From Clostridium sp. (lineage in GTDB: Bacteria; Bacillota; Clostridia; Clostridiales; Clostridiaceae), in the NCBI RefSeq assembly GCF_018372875.1, contig NZ_JAHAIF010000025.1:4695-68694 (forward strand): a DNA stretch of 64,000 nt, given 5' to 3'. A program made the position numbers and the translations under genes. Positions 34,958 to 46,739 of this stretch are shown piece after piece. Each line of letters opens with the position of its first letter. Position 1 is the stretch's first letter. Below the pieces are notes generated by a model. It saw only the letters and a list, made by a program, of their open reading frames with translations, did no database searches and was not told the DNA's origin.

Positions 34958-35932
34958 ATGTTAAATGTAAGAACAGACTTAGCTATTGAATCTAGAGATT
35001 TTTATAAAGAGCAGAATAAATCGGATATTGATGGTGTTATTGTAACAGAAGAAGATATGGAAGGAACTATAGTGACTACGGTGAAAATTACCAATGAAGA
35101 TGGATCAAACAAAATGGGAAAACCTATAGGAACTTATATAACTTTAGATATTCCAGAGTATACAGCTTATGATGGAGAGCTTATGGATGGTGTTTCAAAG
35201 GTACTTGGAGTAACTTTGAAAAATCTAGCAGGAATAAAGGAGAATGAAACAGCATTAGTTGTAGGACTTGGAAATTGGCAGGTAACACCTGATGCTTTAG
35301 GGCCAAAGGTTGTAGAAGGAATTATGGTAACAAGGCATTTAAAGACAGTTATGCCAGAGGCTATTGATGATAGTGTTATTCCTGTAGCAGCTATAGCACC
35401 TGGTGTGTTAGGAGTGACAGGGATTGAAACAGGAGAAATAATTAAGTCTTTGGTGGAAAAGATAAAGCCAGATTTGGTACTTTGTATTGATGCACTAGCC
35501 TCTAGAAAGGTAGAAAGAGTAAATAAGACCATACAAATAAGTGATGCAGGAATATCTCCAGGAGCTGGGGTTGGAAATAATAGAATGAAAATAAATGAAG
35601 AAACTTTAGGTGTTAAGGTGATAGCAATAGGTGTTCCTACAGTAGTGCATGCATCAACTATAGCTAATGATACTATAGATTTAGTATTAGATAACTTTAT
35701 AAGTCAAGCAGAAGAAGGAAAAGAGTTCTTTAATATGCTTAAAAATATTGATAGAAATGAAAAAGGGGCATTAATAAGAGAGGTGTTAGAACCTTTTGTG
35801 GGAGATTTAGTAGTTACACCAAAAGAGATTGATTTAATGATAGATTCTTTATCAAAAATTATATCGAATGGAATTAATATAGCACTGCAACCTAATATGA
35901 CAGTGGAAGATATAAATAAATTTTTAAATTAG
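34958..35932 (+). CDS. gpr: GPR endopeptidase (germination protease)
   Basis: A 324-residue protease that degrades small acid-soluble spore proteins at germination. Made in the forespore as a zymogen and autoprocessed. Seen: the short propeptide with VRTDLAIE, resembling its own cleavage site in the substrates, TVKITNEDG, VVGLGNWQVTPDALGP, and LVLCIDALASR, all characteristic. SD GAGGTGG precedes the ATG. Followed by spoIIP, a conserved clostridial pairing. Confidence 0.95.
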   Translation: MLNVRTDLAIESRDFYKEQNKSDIDGVIVTEEDMEGTIVTTVKITNEDGSNKMGKPIGTYITLDIPEYTAYDGELMDGVSKVLGVTLKNLAGIKENETALVVGLGNWQVTPDALGPKVVEGIMVTRHLKTVMPEAIDDSVIPVAAIAPGVLGVTGIETGEIIKSLVEKIKPDLVLCIDALASRKVERVNKTIQISDAGISPGAGVGNNRMKINEETLGVKVIAIGVPTVVHASTIANDTIDLVLDNFISQAEEGKEFFNMLKNIDRNEKGALIREVLEPFVGDLVVTPKEIDLMIDSLSKIISNGINIALQPNMTVEDINKFLN

Positions 35933-36011
35933 AATAAAACAATAATAATTATGTAAAACCCTCATATAAATATTAAAGTAATAATATTTAAGGCTAGGGG
36001 GTTAGAAAGAG

Positions 36012-37061
36012 ATGTATAAAAAAGGAATAAAGAAACCAGGGATAGGGCCTAAAATAAATATTGGTATAGTAGTTTTATTAGCTTGTATTACCTTATTTGC
36101 ATTTAGAGTATATAAGGTTCTAATATCTAGTAGTGAAAGAGGGGGCTATGCATATGTGCAAATGCTAAATTTTGGATTACCTCTGCTTGAGGAACAGGCT
36201 TACGACGAATCTGATTATCATGAAAGCAGTATGACTTTAAAAAATGTATGCTTGGAAGCTTTAGGACTAAACAATTTAAGCCATTTTGGAATAATAAACA
36301 ATGAAATAAGCTTTTTTAAGCAAGGTTTTAGTGAACAAGATGCCAGTATTGCATCTATAACAGTAAATCCATTTTTATTAAATGATGAATCAGTTTCAAA
36401 GGTAGAGCCAACTGAGTCAAAGGTAAGTGGAGTTTATGATGAAAGTTTAAAAACAAATATAGATCATTCAAAACCTAGAGTTTTAATATACCATACTCAT
36501 ACAACTGAAGGGTATTCAGATGGACCTAGTGATACAGTAGATAACAGTAAGAACGTAGTAGGTGTTGGTGAAGAATTAACTAGGATTTTAGAAAATGATT
36601 ATGGAATTTCAGTAATACATGATAAGACTAATCATTATCTATCTTTTACTACCTGCTATGAGGTGGCAGGAAATACAGTTAAGTCTTACTTACAAAAGTA
36701 TGGAGATTTTGATTTGATTATAGATTTGCATAGAGATGGTGGTCCACAAAAAAAGACAGTAACTGCAAATATTAATAATGAAGATGTTGCTAAAATAATG
36801 TTTGTACTAGGTCAAAATAGTGGTAGATATGCTGCTAATAAAGCATTAGTGGATGAGTTTGAAGCAAAAGCTAACGAGCTATTTCCTGGTTTGTTAAGAC
36901 AAAGGACAGATTATAAAAAAGCAAAATGTGGTCCTAATCTTGGATTATCAGATGGTTCTTTATTAATAGAATGTGGAGCTAATGTAAATACTACACAAGA
37001 GGCAATGAACACAGCTAAGTATATTGCGAGATTAATAGCTGAACATTTAAATAGGAAATAG
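36012..37061 (+). CDS. spoIIP: Stage II sporulation protein P
   Basis: A 349-residue membrane-anchored amidase/endopeptidase that, with SpoIID and SpoIIM, degrades septal peptidoglycan during engulfment. Seen: one N-terminal membrane helix near residues 15-32, then the SpoIIP core: VLIYHTHTTEGYSD (first zinc His pair), IDLHRDGG, IMFVLGQNSGR and LIECGANVNT near the C-terminus. Directly downstream of gpr with SD AGGGGG-like sequence. Confidence 0.94.
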   Translation: MYKKGIKKPGIGPKINIGIVVLLACITLFAFRVYKVLISSSERGGYAYVQMLNFGLPLLEEQAYDESDYHESSMTLKNVCLEALGLNNLSHFGIINNEISFFKQGFSEQDASIASITVNPFLLNDESVSKVEPTESKVSGVYDESLKTNIDHSKPRVLIYHTHTTEGYSDGPSDTVDNSKNVVGVGEELTRILENDYGISVIHDKTNHYLSFTTCYEVAGNTVKSYLQKYGDFDLIIDLHRDGGPQKKTVTANINNEDVAKIMFVLGQNSGRYAANKALVDEFEAKANELFPGLLRQRTDYKKAKCGPNLGLSDGSLLIECGANVNTTQEAMNTAKYIARLIAEHLNRK

Positions 37062-37080
37062 ATGTATAAAAATATTCTTA

Positions 37081-37126
37081 ATGAGCATCATTAAAGATAT
37101 AAAATTATCTTTGGGGGTGCTCTTTT
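37081..37126 (+). terminator. Terminator/leader hairpin between spoIIP and the next gene
   Basis: GAGCATCATTAAAGATA pairs with TATCTTTGGGGGTGCTC (with some G-U pairs), followed by TTTTT. The GGGGGTG in the 3' arm is also the SD of the following gene. Confidence 0.75.
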
Positions 37127-37452
37127 TGCGTAAAAAGAAAGTGTTTAGAACAATATTTTTAATAGTATTATTTTGTGTTACTTTAATTGCTTTAATAAAG
37201 ATTAATATATTAAACACAAAAGCTTTATCTCCTTTAGGAAATACAAACGATAATTATAAATTAGTTAGTGAAGAATTTGGTGAGGATTTTTCTAATTTCA
37301 TTCAAGATAAATCACCTGTAAAAATATATATTGAAGAAGATGAAGAAACAATGGTTAGATTGGGAGAAAAGGATTTCATTATAAAATCAGAATCAAATTT
37401 AATAAACTTTGCTAAGGGAGTTTTTTCTAAAGTAGAAGATTTGTTTAATTAG
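37126..37452 (+). CDS. Hypothetical membrane-anchored protein, 108 aa
   Basis: Not recognised. A basic N-terminus (MRKKKVFR) leads into one membrane helix (~8-27), followed by an ~80-residue outside domain of mixed charge. The frame opens at an ATG at 37081, but that start lies in the 5' arm of a terminator and has no SD; the TTG at 37126 is six bases after GGGGGTG (37113-37119) and gives a membrane-anchor start with positive charges, so it is preferred. Position between spoIIP and lepA suggests, but does not prove, a sporulation or envelope role. Confidence 0.6.
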   Translation: MRKKKVFRTIFLIVLFCVTLIALIKINILNTKALSPLGNTNDNYKLVSEEFGEDFSNFIQDKSPVKIYIEEDEETMVRLGEKDFIIKSESNLINFAKGVFSKVEDLFN

Positions 37453-37491
37453 TAAGCAAATAATGGATAAACCCCATAAATTCTATTTTTA

Positions 37492-37522
37492 TTGACATAC
37501 AGTAAGTGGTTTATGTTATAAT
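37492..37522 (+). promoter_or_regulatory. Candidate sigma-A promoter of lepA
   Basis: Perfect TTGACA at 37492-37497 and perfect TATAAT at 37517-37522, with a long 19-base spacer partly offset by TG two bases before the -10. Confidence 0.6.
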
Positions 37523-37540
37523 TTAGCTGATTCTTATAAT

Positions 37541-37579
37541 GGGGGTGAAGTAACTGTCTATATAAGACAGTTTTAATAT
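37541..37579 (+). promoter_or_regulatory. Unusual lepA translation start: SD, hairpin, then ATG
   Basis: The only good SD (GGGGGTG, 37541-37547) lies ~32 bases before the lepA ATG. Between them AACTGTC / GACAGTT (37552-37558 with 37566-37572) can form a hairpin that would bring SD and ATG close. A TAA two codons before the ATG excludes an upstream start. Confidence 0.55.
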
Positions 37580-39385
37580 ATGAATAATGATAGAAAACAA
37601 TATATAAGAAACTTTTCAATAGTAGCCCATATAGACCATGGTAAGTCTACTTTAGCAGATAGACTTTTAGAAGCTACAGGAACTCTTACACAAAGGGAGA
37701 TGGAAGCTCAAGTTCTTGATAATATGGAACTTGAAAGAGAAAGAGGAATTACAATTAAATCACAAGCAGCTAGACTTGTTTATAGAAGAGATGATGGGAA
37801 TGAGTATATCCTAAATCTTATAGATACTCCAGGTCACGTAGACTTTACATACGAAGTATCTAGAAGTTTAGCAGCCTGTGAAGGTGCTTTGCTAGTGGTA
37901 GATGCAACCCAAGGGATACAAGCACAAACATTAGCTAACTGCTATTTAGCATTAGATAATGATTTAGAAATAGCACCAGTAATTAATAAGATAGATTTAC
38001 CTTCATCAAGAGCTGATGAAGTTAAACAAGAAATTGAAGATGTAATAGGAATTGAAGCAGAAAATGCTCCGATGATATCAGCTAAAACTGGATTAAATAT
38101 CGATAAGGTTTTAGAAGAAATTGTTGAAAGATTACCAGCACCAGAAGGGGATGAAGATGCTCCTTTAAAAGCACTTATATTTGATTCTTACTATGATAGC
38201 TATAAAGGTGTAGTTTGTTATGTAAGAATTCTTGATGGAGTTGTTAAGCCTGGAACTAAAATTAAGTTAATGGCTACAGATAAGGTGTATGATGTAGTTG
38301 AGGTGGGGGTATTCACTCCAAGACTATTCCCAATTGGAGAATTGAAAGCTGGTGATGTTGGATATGTTACAGCTTCTATTAAAAATGTTAGAGACGCTAG
38401 AGTTGGTGACACTATAACTTATGCAGATAGACCAACAGCTGAAGCATTACCAGGATATAAGCCAGCAGTTCCAATGGTTTACTCAGGAATATACCCTGTT
38501 GATGGAGCTAAGTATGATGAATTAAAGGAAGCATTAGAAAAGCTTCAAATAAATGATGCTGCATTAAATTTTGAACCAGAAACTTCTATAGCACTTGGAT
38601 TTGGTTTTAGATGTGGTTTTCTTGGATTACTACACATGGAAATAATCCAAGAAAGAATAGAAAGAGAATTTAATTTAGATATTATTACAACAGCACCATC
38701 AGTTATTTATAAGGTAATAAAAACTGACGGAGAAGTTTTAGATATTACAAACCCTACAAATCTTCCTGAACCAACTGAAATTGATTATATGGAAGAACCA
38801 GTAGTAAAGGCTTCTATTATTACACCAACAGATTATGTAGGTGCAGTTATGGAACTTTGTCAAGAAAGAAGAGGAACATATATTGATATGCAATATATGG
38901 AGGAAACAAGAGCCGTAATAACTTATGACATGCCTTTAAATGAAATTGTGTATGATTTCTTTGATACATTAAAATCAAGAACAAGAGGTTATGCTTCTCT
39001 TGATTATGAATTTAAGGGATATGTTCAAACAGAACTTGTTAAGCTTGATATATTATTAAATGGAGATGTTGTTGATGCCTTATCAATGATAGTTCCAAAG
39101 GAAAGAGCTTATCATAAGGGAAGAGGAATTGCAGAAAAGCTTAAAGAAATAATTCCAAGACAAATGTTTGAGGTTCCAATACAAGCAGCTGTAGGTTCTA
39201 AGATTATTGCTAGAGAAACTGTAAAGGCAATGAGAAAAGACGTATTAGCTAAGTGTTATGGTGGAGATATCTCAAGAAAGAAGAAGCTTCTTGAAAAGCA
39301 AAAAGAAGGTAAGAAGAGAATGAGACAGGTTGGATCTGTTGAAGTTCCACAAGAAGCATTCATGGCTGTATTAAAAGTTGATTAA
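37580..39385 (+). CDS. lepA: Elongation factor 4 (LepA)
   Basis: A 601-residue translational GTPase that back-translocates or rescues ribosomes. Seen: [14 protein letters not shown] (G1), DTPGHVDF (G3), [11 protein letters not shown] (G4), domains II and III, and the LepA-specific C-terminal domain with [19 protein letters not shown]. Length and motifs are typical. The start is fixed by family alignment and by an in-frame stop just upstream. Confidence 0.96.
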   Translation: MNNDRKQYIRNFSIVAHIDHGKSTLADRLLEATGTLTQREMEAQVLDNMELERERGITIKSQAARLVYRRDDGNEYILNLIDTPGHVDFTYEVSRSLAACEGALLVVDATQGIQAQTLANCYLALDNDLEIAPVINKIDLPSSRADEVKQEIEDVIGIEAENAPMISAKTGLNIDKVLEEIVERLPAPEGDEDAPLKALIFDSYYDSYKGVVCYVRILDGVVKPGTKIKLMATDKVYDVVEVGVFTPRLFPIGELKAGDVGYVTASIKNVRDARVGDTITYADRPTAEALPGYKPAVPMVYSGIYPVDGAKYDELKEALEKLQINDAALNFEPETSIALGFGFRCGFLGLLHMEIIQERIEREFNLDIITTAPSVIYKVIKTDGEVLDITNPTNLPEPTEIDYMEEPVVKASIITPTDYVGAVMELCQERRGTYIDMQYMEETRAVITYDMPLNEIVYDFFDTLKSRTRGYASLDYEFKGYVQTELVKLDILLNGDVVDALSMIVPKERAYHKGRGIAEKLKEIIPRQMFEVPIQAAVGSKIIARETVKAMRKDVLAKCYGGDISRKKKLLEKQKEGKKRMRQVGSVEVPQEAFMAVLKVD

Positions 39386-39390
39386 TAATG

Positions 39391-39422
39391 AAAACTCAAG
39401 CGATCTAAGCTTGAGTTTTTTT
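39391..39422 (+). terminator. Terminator of lepA
   Basis: AAACTCAAG (39392-39400) pairs with CTTGAGTTT (39410-39418), followed by a T run. Confidence 0.9.
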
Positions 39423-39606
39423 CTTTACCGGAATATATTTTTTAAAAGAATATATATTCTTTTAAAATAAAAATAATAAAAATAATATAAATAATATAAT
39501 GGGATGTTAGAAAAAAATAATTTAATTATGGCTGGATTGCTTTTGTAATTAAAATATTATCTTCTCAATATAATTTAAAGAAATAAAATTTATTGGAGGG
39601 ATGATA

Positions 39607-39876
39607 ATGTTAGATGCTTTAATGAGAGACACTAAGATAAAACCAAAGAAGTTAAGAAGAGAAGGTTATACTACAGGAACTTTAAGAAGAAAAAATGGAG
39701 AGATTATACCTGTAACTTTAACTGGCAGAGTAGTTGATAGTTATTTAGCAATTCATGGTGATCATTCATGTATGTATATTAGATTAGGAGATGAAGAAAT
39801 AAATACTGAAATAATAAATGTTTATAGAGATGTTTTGATACACAATACTATAGATATAGACCTAAAAGAAAAATAA
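39607..39876 (+). CDS. Small protein resembling the bL25 ribosomal protein domain
   Basis: An 89-residue protein. KPKKLRREGYTTGTLRRKNGEIIPVTL resembles the bL25/Ctc opening (K-LRREG-I-aVLYG) and the end (INVYRDVLIHNTIDIDL) resembles the bL25 strand that ends in HxDF. It lacks the usual Ala-Val-Leu-Tyr-Gly and the C-terminal domain, so it may bind 5S rRNA or may be a diverged stress paralogue. The start is the ATG at 39607; the ATG at 39601 abuts the SD (GGAGGG, 39595-39600). Confidence 0.55.
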   Translation: MLDALMRDTKIKPKKLRREGYTTGTLRRKNGEIIPVTLTGRVVDSYLAIHGDHSCMYIRLGDEEINTEIINVYRDVLIHNTIDIDLKEK

Positions 39877-39959
39877 GACTATAATTATTTTTGCAAATAA
39901 AGTAATTATCATATAAAATAGATTTAAGATAATAATGGGAAGTTAATAGGAGGATTATT

Positions 39960-40397
39960 ATGTTTTTAAGTGAATTAAATACAGAAGAATCTAATGCTTT
40001 TTTAAGCTTAGTAACTCAATTTGCTAAAGTGGATGAAACATTTGCTAAGGAAGAAAAAAGATTAATAGATGAATACTTAGATGAATTAAATTTAAAAGAA
40101 GAAGATATTAAAAATTTATCTTATGAGGAAATTATCAATGTATTAAAAAAATCTAAAAATAGAATTAAATCTATAATTTATTTTGAATTAGTTGGGCTAG
40201 CATTAGTTGATGGAGAATATGGAGATAAGGAAATAGATTTTCTTGATAAGATAGCTGTTAGTTTAGATATTAGAAGAGATAAAAAAATAGCCTTTGCAAA
40301 TTATTTCTTTAACTTCAAAGAAATTTATGATTTTTCGGTTGTAGAAGCTGAAAGCAAAATAAAATTGTTAAAAGAGGAAGCAGAAGCGTTACTATAA
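39960..40397 (+). CDS. TerB-like alpha-helical protein
   Basis: A 145-residue all-helical protein. Two repeats of the TerB-like pattern are visible: an acidic stretch near FAKEEKRLIDEYL and the classical ALVDGEYGDKEIDFLDKIA near residues 80-98. TerB-like domains are metal-binding and often linked to membrane or stress functions; no specific role can be given. SD GGAGG precedes the ATG by seven bases. Confidence 0.6.
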   Translation: MFLSELNTEESNAFLSLVTQFAKVDETFAKEEKRLIDEYLDELNLKEEDIKNLSYEEIINVLKKSKNRIKSIIYFELVGLALVDGEYGDKEIDFLDKIAVSLDIRRDKKIAFANYFFNFKEIYDFSVVEAESKIKLLKEEAEALL

Positions 40398-40403
40398 TAA
40401 ATT

Positions 40404-40433
40404 CAAGGGGTGCTATTAAAGTGCCCCTTTTTG
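40404..40433 (+). terminator. Terminator after the TerB-like gene
   Basis: AAGGGGTGC pairs with GTGCCCCTT around TATTAAA, followed by TTTTG. Confidence 0.82.
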
Positions 40434-40452
40434 TTTTGGGAGGAATTAATTT

Positions 40453-41577
40453 ATGAAAGAAGTAGCATTATATATTCATATACCTTTTTGCAAGCAAAAG
40501 TGCTTTTATTGTGACTTTCCATCATATGCAAGAAAAGATGATTTAATGAGTGATTATATAGAGGCTTTATTAATTGAATTAAAAGAGAAAATAAAAGGCT
40601 ACAAAGTAAGAAGTTTATTTATTGGAGGAGGAACGCCTTCATATTTAAATGAAGAAAATTTACGTGAATTAATGAAGGTGATAAAAAATATAAATTTTGT
40701 TGAAAATGCAGAAAAAACAATAGAATGTAATCCAGGCACTGTATCAGAAGAAAAGTTTAATATTATGAAGGATGGAGGAATTAATAGATTAAGTTTTGGG
40801 TTACAAACTACAAAAAATAATTTGTTAAAAGGAATTGGAAGAATACATACTTTTGAAGCTTTTAAAGATAATTATAAATTAGCTAGAAGTGTAGGCTTTA
40901 ATAATATAAATATAGATATGATGTTTGGATTGCCAAATCAAAGTGTTAAGGATTGGACAGAGAGTTTAGAAGAAGTGGCAAAGTTAAACCCAGAACACAT
41001 ATCAGCCTACAGTTTAATTATTGAAGAAGGAACACCTTTTTATAAATTATATAACGAAGATAAGTTAAAGCTTCCCTCAGAGGAAGAAGAGAGAGAGATG
41101 TATAAGAAATGCAAAGATATCCTTATAGAGAATGGGTATCATCAATATGAAATTTCTAATTATGCAAAAGAAGGTAAGGAATGTTTACATAATGAAGTGT
41201 ATTGGATGTGTGATGAATATATTGGAGTGGGAGCATCTTCTAGTTCGTATATAGATGGAAAGAGAATAAAGAATATAGATGATTTGCGAGAGTATATAAA
41301 AAGAATAGGTAATGGTGAAAGTATAGTAGATGAAGAGATTATAAATACTAAAAATGATGACATAGAAGAATTTATGTTTATGGGATTAAGAATGAATTGT
41401 GGTATTGAAGAGGAAGAGTTTAAAAGAAGATTTAATACAAATGTAGATGATATCTATAAAGATGTTATTGAAGGTAATATAAACAAGGGATTATTAGAAA
41501 GAAAAAGAGGAAGAATATATTTGACTGATAAAGGTATAGAACTTTCTAATATGGTTATGAGTGATATGATATTGTAA
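40453..41577 (+). CDS. hemW: Radical SAM HemW (heme chaperone / HemN-like)
   Basis: A 374-residue radical SAM protein. Seen: YIHIPFCKQKCFYCDF with the CxxxCxxC cluster motif, LFIGGGTPS (SAM-binding GGE-like), FGLQT and FGLPNQS, and a C-terminal HemN-C domain. It lacks the extra N-terminal features of true oxygen-independent coproporphyrinogen oxidase, so heme transfer (HemW) is more likely. Its position before hrcA is conserved in Firmicutes. Confidence 0.9.
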   Translation: MKEVALYIHIPFCKQKCFYCDFPSYARKDDLMSDYIEALLIELKEKIKGYKVRSLFIGGGTPSYLNEENLRELMKVIKNINFVENAEKTIECNPGTVSEEKFNIMKDGGINRLSFGLQTTKNNLLKGIGRIHTFEAFKDNYKLARSVGFNNINIDMMFGLPNQSVKDWTESLEEVAKLNPEHISAYSLIIEEGTPFYKLYNEDKLKLPSEEEEREMYKKCKDILIENGYHQYEISNYAKEGKECLHNEVYWMCDEYIGVGASSSSYIDGKRIKNIDDLREYIKRIGNGESIVDEEIINTKNDDIEEFMFMGLRMNCGIEEEEFKRRFNTNVDDIYKDVIEGNINKGLLERKRGRIYLTDKGIELSNMVMSDMIL

Positions 41578-41664
41578 TATTTAGAAAACTAAAGAAAAAT
41601 AGAAATAAAGTGAAATAATCATGGTTTTTTCAAGAAAATAGAGAAAGGTGAGAAGTATTTAAAA

Positions 41665-41693
41665 TTGACAAAGGAATAAAGAAATAATATATT
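41665..41693 (+). promoter_or_regulatory. Sigma-A promoter of the hrcA-dnaK operon
   Basis: Perfect TTGACA at 41665-41670, 17-base spacer and TATATT at 41688-41693, just upstream of the CIRCE operator. Confidence 0.75.
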
Positions 41694-41706
41694 TTAAATA
41701 TAGTCA

Positions 41707-41733
41707 TTAGCACTCAAACTTAGTGAGTGCTAA
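41707..41733 (+). promoter_or_regulatory. CIRCE operator (HrcA binding site)
   Basis: Exact TTAGCACTC, nine bases, GAGTGCTAA. HrcA represses the operon through this site until heat shock. Only this one copy was found; none precedes dnaK or dnaJ. Confidence 0.97.
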
Positions 41734-41750
41734 CAATACGAGGTGAGGTT

Positions 41751-42782
41751 ATGGCTATTGATGATAGAAAGATTAGAATTTTAGAAGCCATTATAAATGA
41801 TTATATTAATACTGGTGAGCCAGTGGGATCTAGAACAATAGCAAAAAGGTATGATTTAGGTGTTGGTTCAGCAACAATAAGAAATGAAATGTCAGATTTA
41901 GAGGATATGGGATATTTAGAGCAACCTCATACATCAGCAGGAAGAGTACCATCTAGCAAAGGTTATAGATTATATGTTGATAACTTAATGCAAAGGTCAA
42001 AGCTTTCCATTGATGAAGAGTTAAGGATTAAAAAATATCTTATTGATTGTGCAATGCTAGAAGTAGACAAAATTGTAAAACAAGCAAGTACTTTACTTTC
42101 TGAATTAACTAATCTTACCTGTGTAGTACAAACACCATCCGTTAGACAAAGCTATATTAAGTCAGTTCAATTATTAATGGTAGATGAGTTTAATTTAGTT
42201 TCTGTTATTGTAACTGATAGTGGAGTAATTAAAAATCATAGAATAAAAGTAGCTAAAGTTCCTTCAGTTGAAGAGTTGCAAACCATAAATAAAGTCATAA
42301 ATTCAAGATTACAAAATCTTACAATAGATGAAATTAACTTAGAGGTAATAAATAACTTAAAAAAGGATTTTGTTGGATATGATGATTTATTTAATGCAAT
42401 AGTAACAGCCTTATATGATAGTTTAAAAGAAGAAAATTCATCTGAAATATTTATGGAAGGGACAACAAATATATTTAACTATCAAGAATACAATGATATA
42501 GAAAACGCTAAGGAGATATTAAATCTTCTTTATAATAAAGATTATGTAGTTGAGCTTATTGAACCAAAAGGCGATATTACAATAAAAATTGGTGATGAAA
42601 ATTATATACCAGGAGCAAAAAATTGTAGTGTAATATCAGCAGAATACTCTTTAGGAGATAGACCAATTGGTACAATAGGACTTATAGGTCCACAAAGGAT
42701 TAACTATTCAAGGGTAATTTCAATAATGGCTCAAGTAATGAAAGAACTTAATGATATGTTAAAAGGCCAAAGTTTAGATTAA
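41751..42782 (+). CDS. hrcA: Heat-inducible transcription repressor HrcA
   Basis: A 343-residue repressor of class I heat shock genes, acting on CIRCE. Seen: winged-helix N-terminus ([28 protein letters not shown] region) with [16 protein letters not shown], and a GAF-like C-terminal half. The frame is open from 41727 inside CIRCE, but SD GAGGTGAG at 41740-41747 fixes the ATG at 41751 ([11 protein letters not shown]). First gene of hrcA-grpE-dnaK-dnaJ. Confidence 0.95.
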   Translation: MAIDDRKIRILEAIINDYINTGEPVGSRTIAKRYDLGVGSATIRNEMSDLEDMGYLEQPHTSAGRVPSSKGYRLYVDNLMQRSKLSIDEELRIKKYLIDCAMLEVDKIVKQASTLLSELTNLTCVVQTPSVRQSYIKSVQLLMVDEFNLVSVIVTDSGVIKNHRIKVAKVPSVEELQTINKVINSRLQNLTIDEINLEVINNLKKDFVGYDDLFNAIVTALYDSLKEENSSEIFMEGTTNIFNYQEYNDIENAKEILNLLYNKDYVVELIEPKGDITIKIGDENYIPGAKNCSVISAEYSLGDRPIGTIGLIGPQRINYSRVISIMAQVMKELNDMLKGQSLD

Positions 42783-42811
42783 AAATAACGAGAAGAGGTG
42801 TAGAGTTTATA

Positions 42812-43426
42812 ATGGAAGAAACAAATAAGAATGTTCAAGAAGATTTAAAAGAAACTACTGAGGAAATAAATGAAGAAGTAGTTAATGAAGATGTTGTTGA
42901 AGAAATATTAGAAAATGAAGAAGTAGCTCAAGAAGAAAGCACTAATGGAGAAAGTGAAGAGGATGAATTAGCTATGCTTAGAAAAAATAAGGATGAAGTT
43001 AAAAGACTTAATAATGAAGTAGAGGCTTTAAAAGATAGACTTCTTAGAGTTACTGCTGAATATGAAAACTATAGAAAAAGAACTGCTAAAGAAAAAGAAG
43101 GTATTTATACAGATTCTTGTGCAGATGTAATAAAAGAAATATTACCAGTTGTTGATAACTTAGAAAGAGCATTAGCAGCTGATGGAAGTGTAGAAGATCT
43201 TAAAAAAGGTATTGAAATGACAATAAAGGGTCTTCAAAGTTCATTTGATAAATTAGGTGTAGAAGAAATAGATGCTTCAGGAGAATTTGATCCTAATTTA
43301 CACCAAGCAGTAATGCATATTGAAGATGAATCTTTAGAAACAAATGTAGTTGCTGAAGTATTTATGAAGGGATACAAAAGAGGCGACAAGGTAATTAGAC
43401 ATACTGTAGTTAAAGTAGCTAACTAA
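42812..43426 (+). CDS. grpE: Nucleotide exchange factor GrpE
   Basis: A 204-residue DnaK cofactor that releases ADP. Seen: a very acidic, low-complexity N-terminal 55 residues, a long coiled coil (LLRVTAEYENYRKRTAKEKE), and the beta domain ending VMKGYKRGDKVIRHTVVKV-like sequence. SD GAGGTG upstream. Second gene of the operon. Confidence 0.95.
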   Translation: MEETNKNVQEDLKETTEEINEEVVNEDVVEEILENEEVAQEESTNGESEEDELAMLRKNKDEVKRLNNEVEALKDRLLRVTAEYENYRKRTAKEKEGIYTDSCADVIKEILPVVDNLERALAADGSVEDLKKGIEMTIKGLQSSFDKLGVEEIDASGEFDPNLHQAVMHIEDESLETNVVAEVFMKGYKRGDKVIRHTVVKVAN

Positions 43427-43487
43427 TTAAAAATTTTAATATATAAGAAATAAAAACTAGATTTTATCTATGTTTGAGGAGGAATAA

Positions 43488-45350
<1,863 letters not shown>

Positions 45351-45383
45351 TTGTCACAATTAATATAAATCTTATATAATAGG

Positions 45384-45414
45384 AGAGGGAAGGCAGAAGT
45401 CGTCTTCCCTTTTC
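45384..45414 (+). terminator. Possible attenuating hairpin between dnaK and dnaJ
   Basis: AGGGAAG (45386-45392) pairs with CTTCCCT (45404-45410), followed by TTTCT. It may reduce dnaJ expression relative to dnaK or set an RNA processing end. Confidence 0.55.
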
Positions 45415-45449
45415 TAAAGTTAATAAAAATTAGGTGGGTGAAAAAATAG

Positions 45450-46577
45450 ATGGCAAGTAGAGACTACTACGAAGTCCTAGGTCTTCAAAAGGGTGCTAGT
45501 GACGATGAAATAAAAAGAGCCTTTAGAAAGCTAGCTATAAAATACCATCCTGACAAAAATCAAGGGGATACGGAAGCTGAACAAAAGTTTAAAGAAATAA
45601 ACGAAGCTTATCAAGTGCTTTCTGATCCTGAAAAGAAAGCTCAATATGATCAATTTGGAACAATTGATCCAGGAGCAGGATTCGGTGCAGGTGGATTTGG
45701 TGGCTTTGACTTCTCTGAGATGGGAGGCTTTGGAGATATATTTGATACATTCTTTGGTGGTGGTGGATCAGGTAGAAGAAGAAATGGTCCGGTAAGAGGA
45801 AATGACATTGAATATACCTTAAGTTTAACATTTGAGGAAGCTGTATTTGGAACTGAAAAAGAGATTTCAATTACAAGAAGTGAAAACTGTGAAGAATGTC
45901 ATGGTTCAGGAGCTGAACCTGGAACAAGTGCTAACACATGTCCAACTTGTGGAGGTTCAGGTCAAGTAAGGGTACAAAGACAAACTCCGCTAGGAAGTTT
46001 TGTAAGTACTACTACATGTGATAAGTGTGGAGGAAAAGGTAAAGTTATAGATACTCCATGTCATACATGTCGTGGAAAAGGTCATGTTAGAAAGAATAGA
46101 AAGATTACTGTTAAGGTACCAGCAGGTGTAGATACAGGTAATGTAATGCCACTTAGAGGCCAAGGTGAGCATGGTCAAAATGGTGGTTCGCCAGGAGATT
46201 TATATATTAAGATAAGAGTTGCTCCTTCTAAGCAATTTACTAGAAAGGGTAATGATATATATGTAGATACTCACATATCTATGGCTAAAGCTGCACTTGG
46301 AACAGAAATAAAGGTTCCAACTGTTGATGGAGACGTTAAGTACACAGTTCCTCCTGGAACACAATCAGGAACTTTATTTAGACTTAAAGGAAAAGGAGTT
46401 CCTAGAGTTAATTCATCAGGTAGAGGGGATCAATATGTTAAGGTTGTAGTTGATATTCCTAAGAATTTAAGTGATAAAGCAAAAGAGGCTTTAGTTGCCT
46501 TTATGGAAGCAACTGGTGAAGCTGTTGAAGGGGAGCATAAGTCTCACAAAAAAGGATTTAATTTATTTAATAAATAA
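45450..46577 (+). CDS. dnaJ: Molecular chaperone DnaJ (Hsp40)
   Basis: A 375-residue type I DnaJ. Seen: J domain with YHPDKN (HPD at ~32), a Gly/Phe-rich linker, four zinc-binding CxxCxGxG repeats ([32 protein letters not shown]) and the C-terminal substrate domains. Complete and typical. It ends the operon before a strong terminator. Confidence 0.97.
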   Translation: MASRDYYEVLGLQKGASDDEIKRAFRKLAIKYHPDKNQGDTEAEQKFKEINEAYQVLSDPEKKAQYDQFGTIDPGAGFGAGGFGGFDFSEMGGFGDIFDTFFGGGGSGRRRNGPVRGNDIEYTLSLTFEEAVFGTEKEISITRSENCEECHGSGAEPGTSANTCPTCGGSGQVRVQRQTPLGSFVSTTTCDKCGGKGKVIDTPCHTCRGKGHVRKNRKITVKVPAGVDTGNVMPLRGQGEHGQNGGSPGDLYIKIRVAPSKQFTRKGNDIYVDTHISMAKAALGTEIKVPTVDGDVKYTVPPGTQSGTLFRLKGKGVPRVNSSGRGDQYVKVVVDIPKNLSDKAKEALVAFMEATGEAVEGEHKSHKKGFNLFNK

Positions 46578-46625
46578 GGAAAAGACTGTGAAAAAATAAT
46601 ATTTTTTTTCGCAGTCTTTTTTTCT
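46578..46625 (+). terminator. Terminator of the hrcA-dnaJ operon
   Basis: AAAAGACTGTGAAAAAA pairs with TTTTTTCGCAGTCTTTT, followed by a T run. Confidence 0.9.
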
Positions 46626-46739
46626 TATAACAATTTTCCTATATGTAGTATAAATAATTCCTATTGGACTGGGAAAAACTATGAATATAGAATAGATTAT
46701 ATAGAAACATAAGAAAAAATTATGATATGAGGTGGAGAA

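Noticed and set aside
41727..41750. Upstream start of HrcA inside the CIRCE element
   Set aside because: Start lies in the operator without SD; the ATG at 41751 has a strong SD and matches the family.
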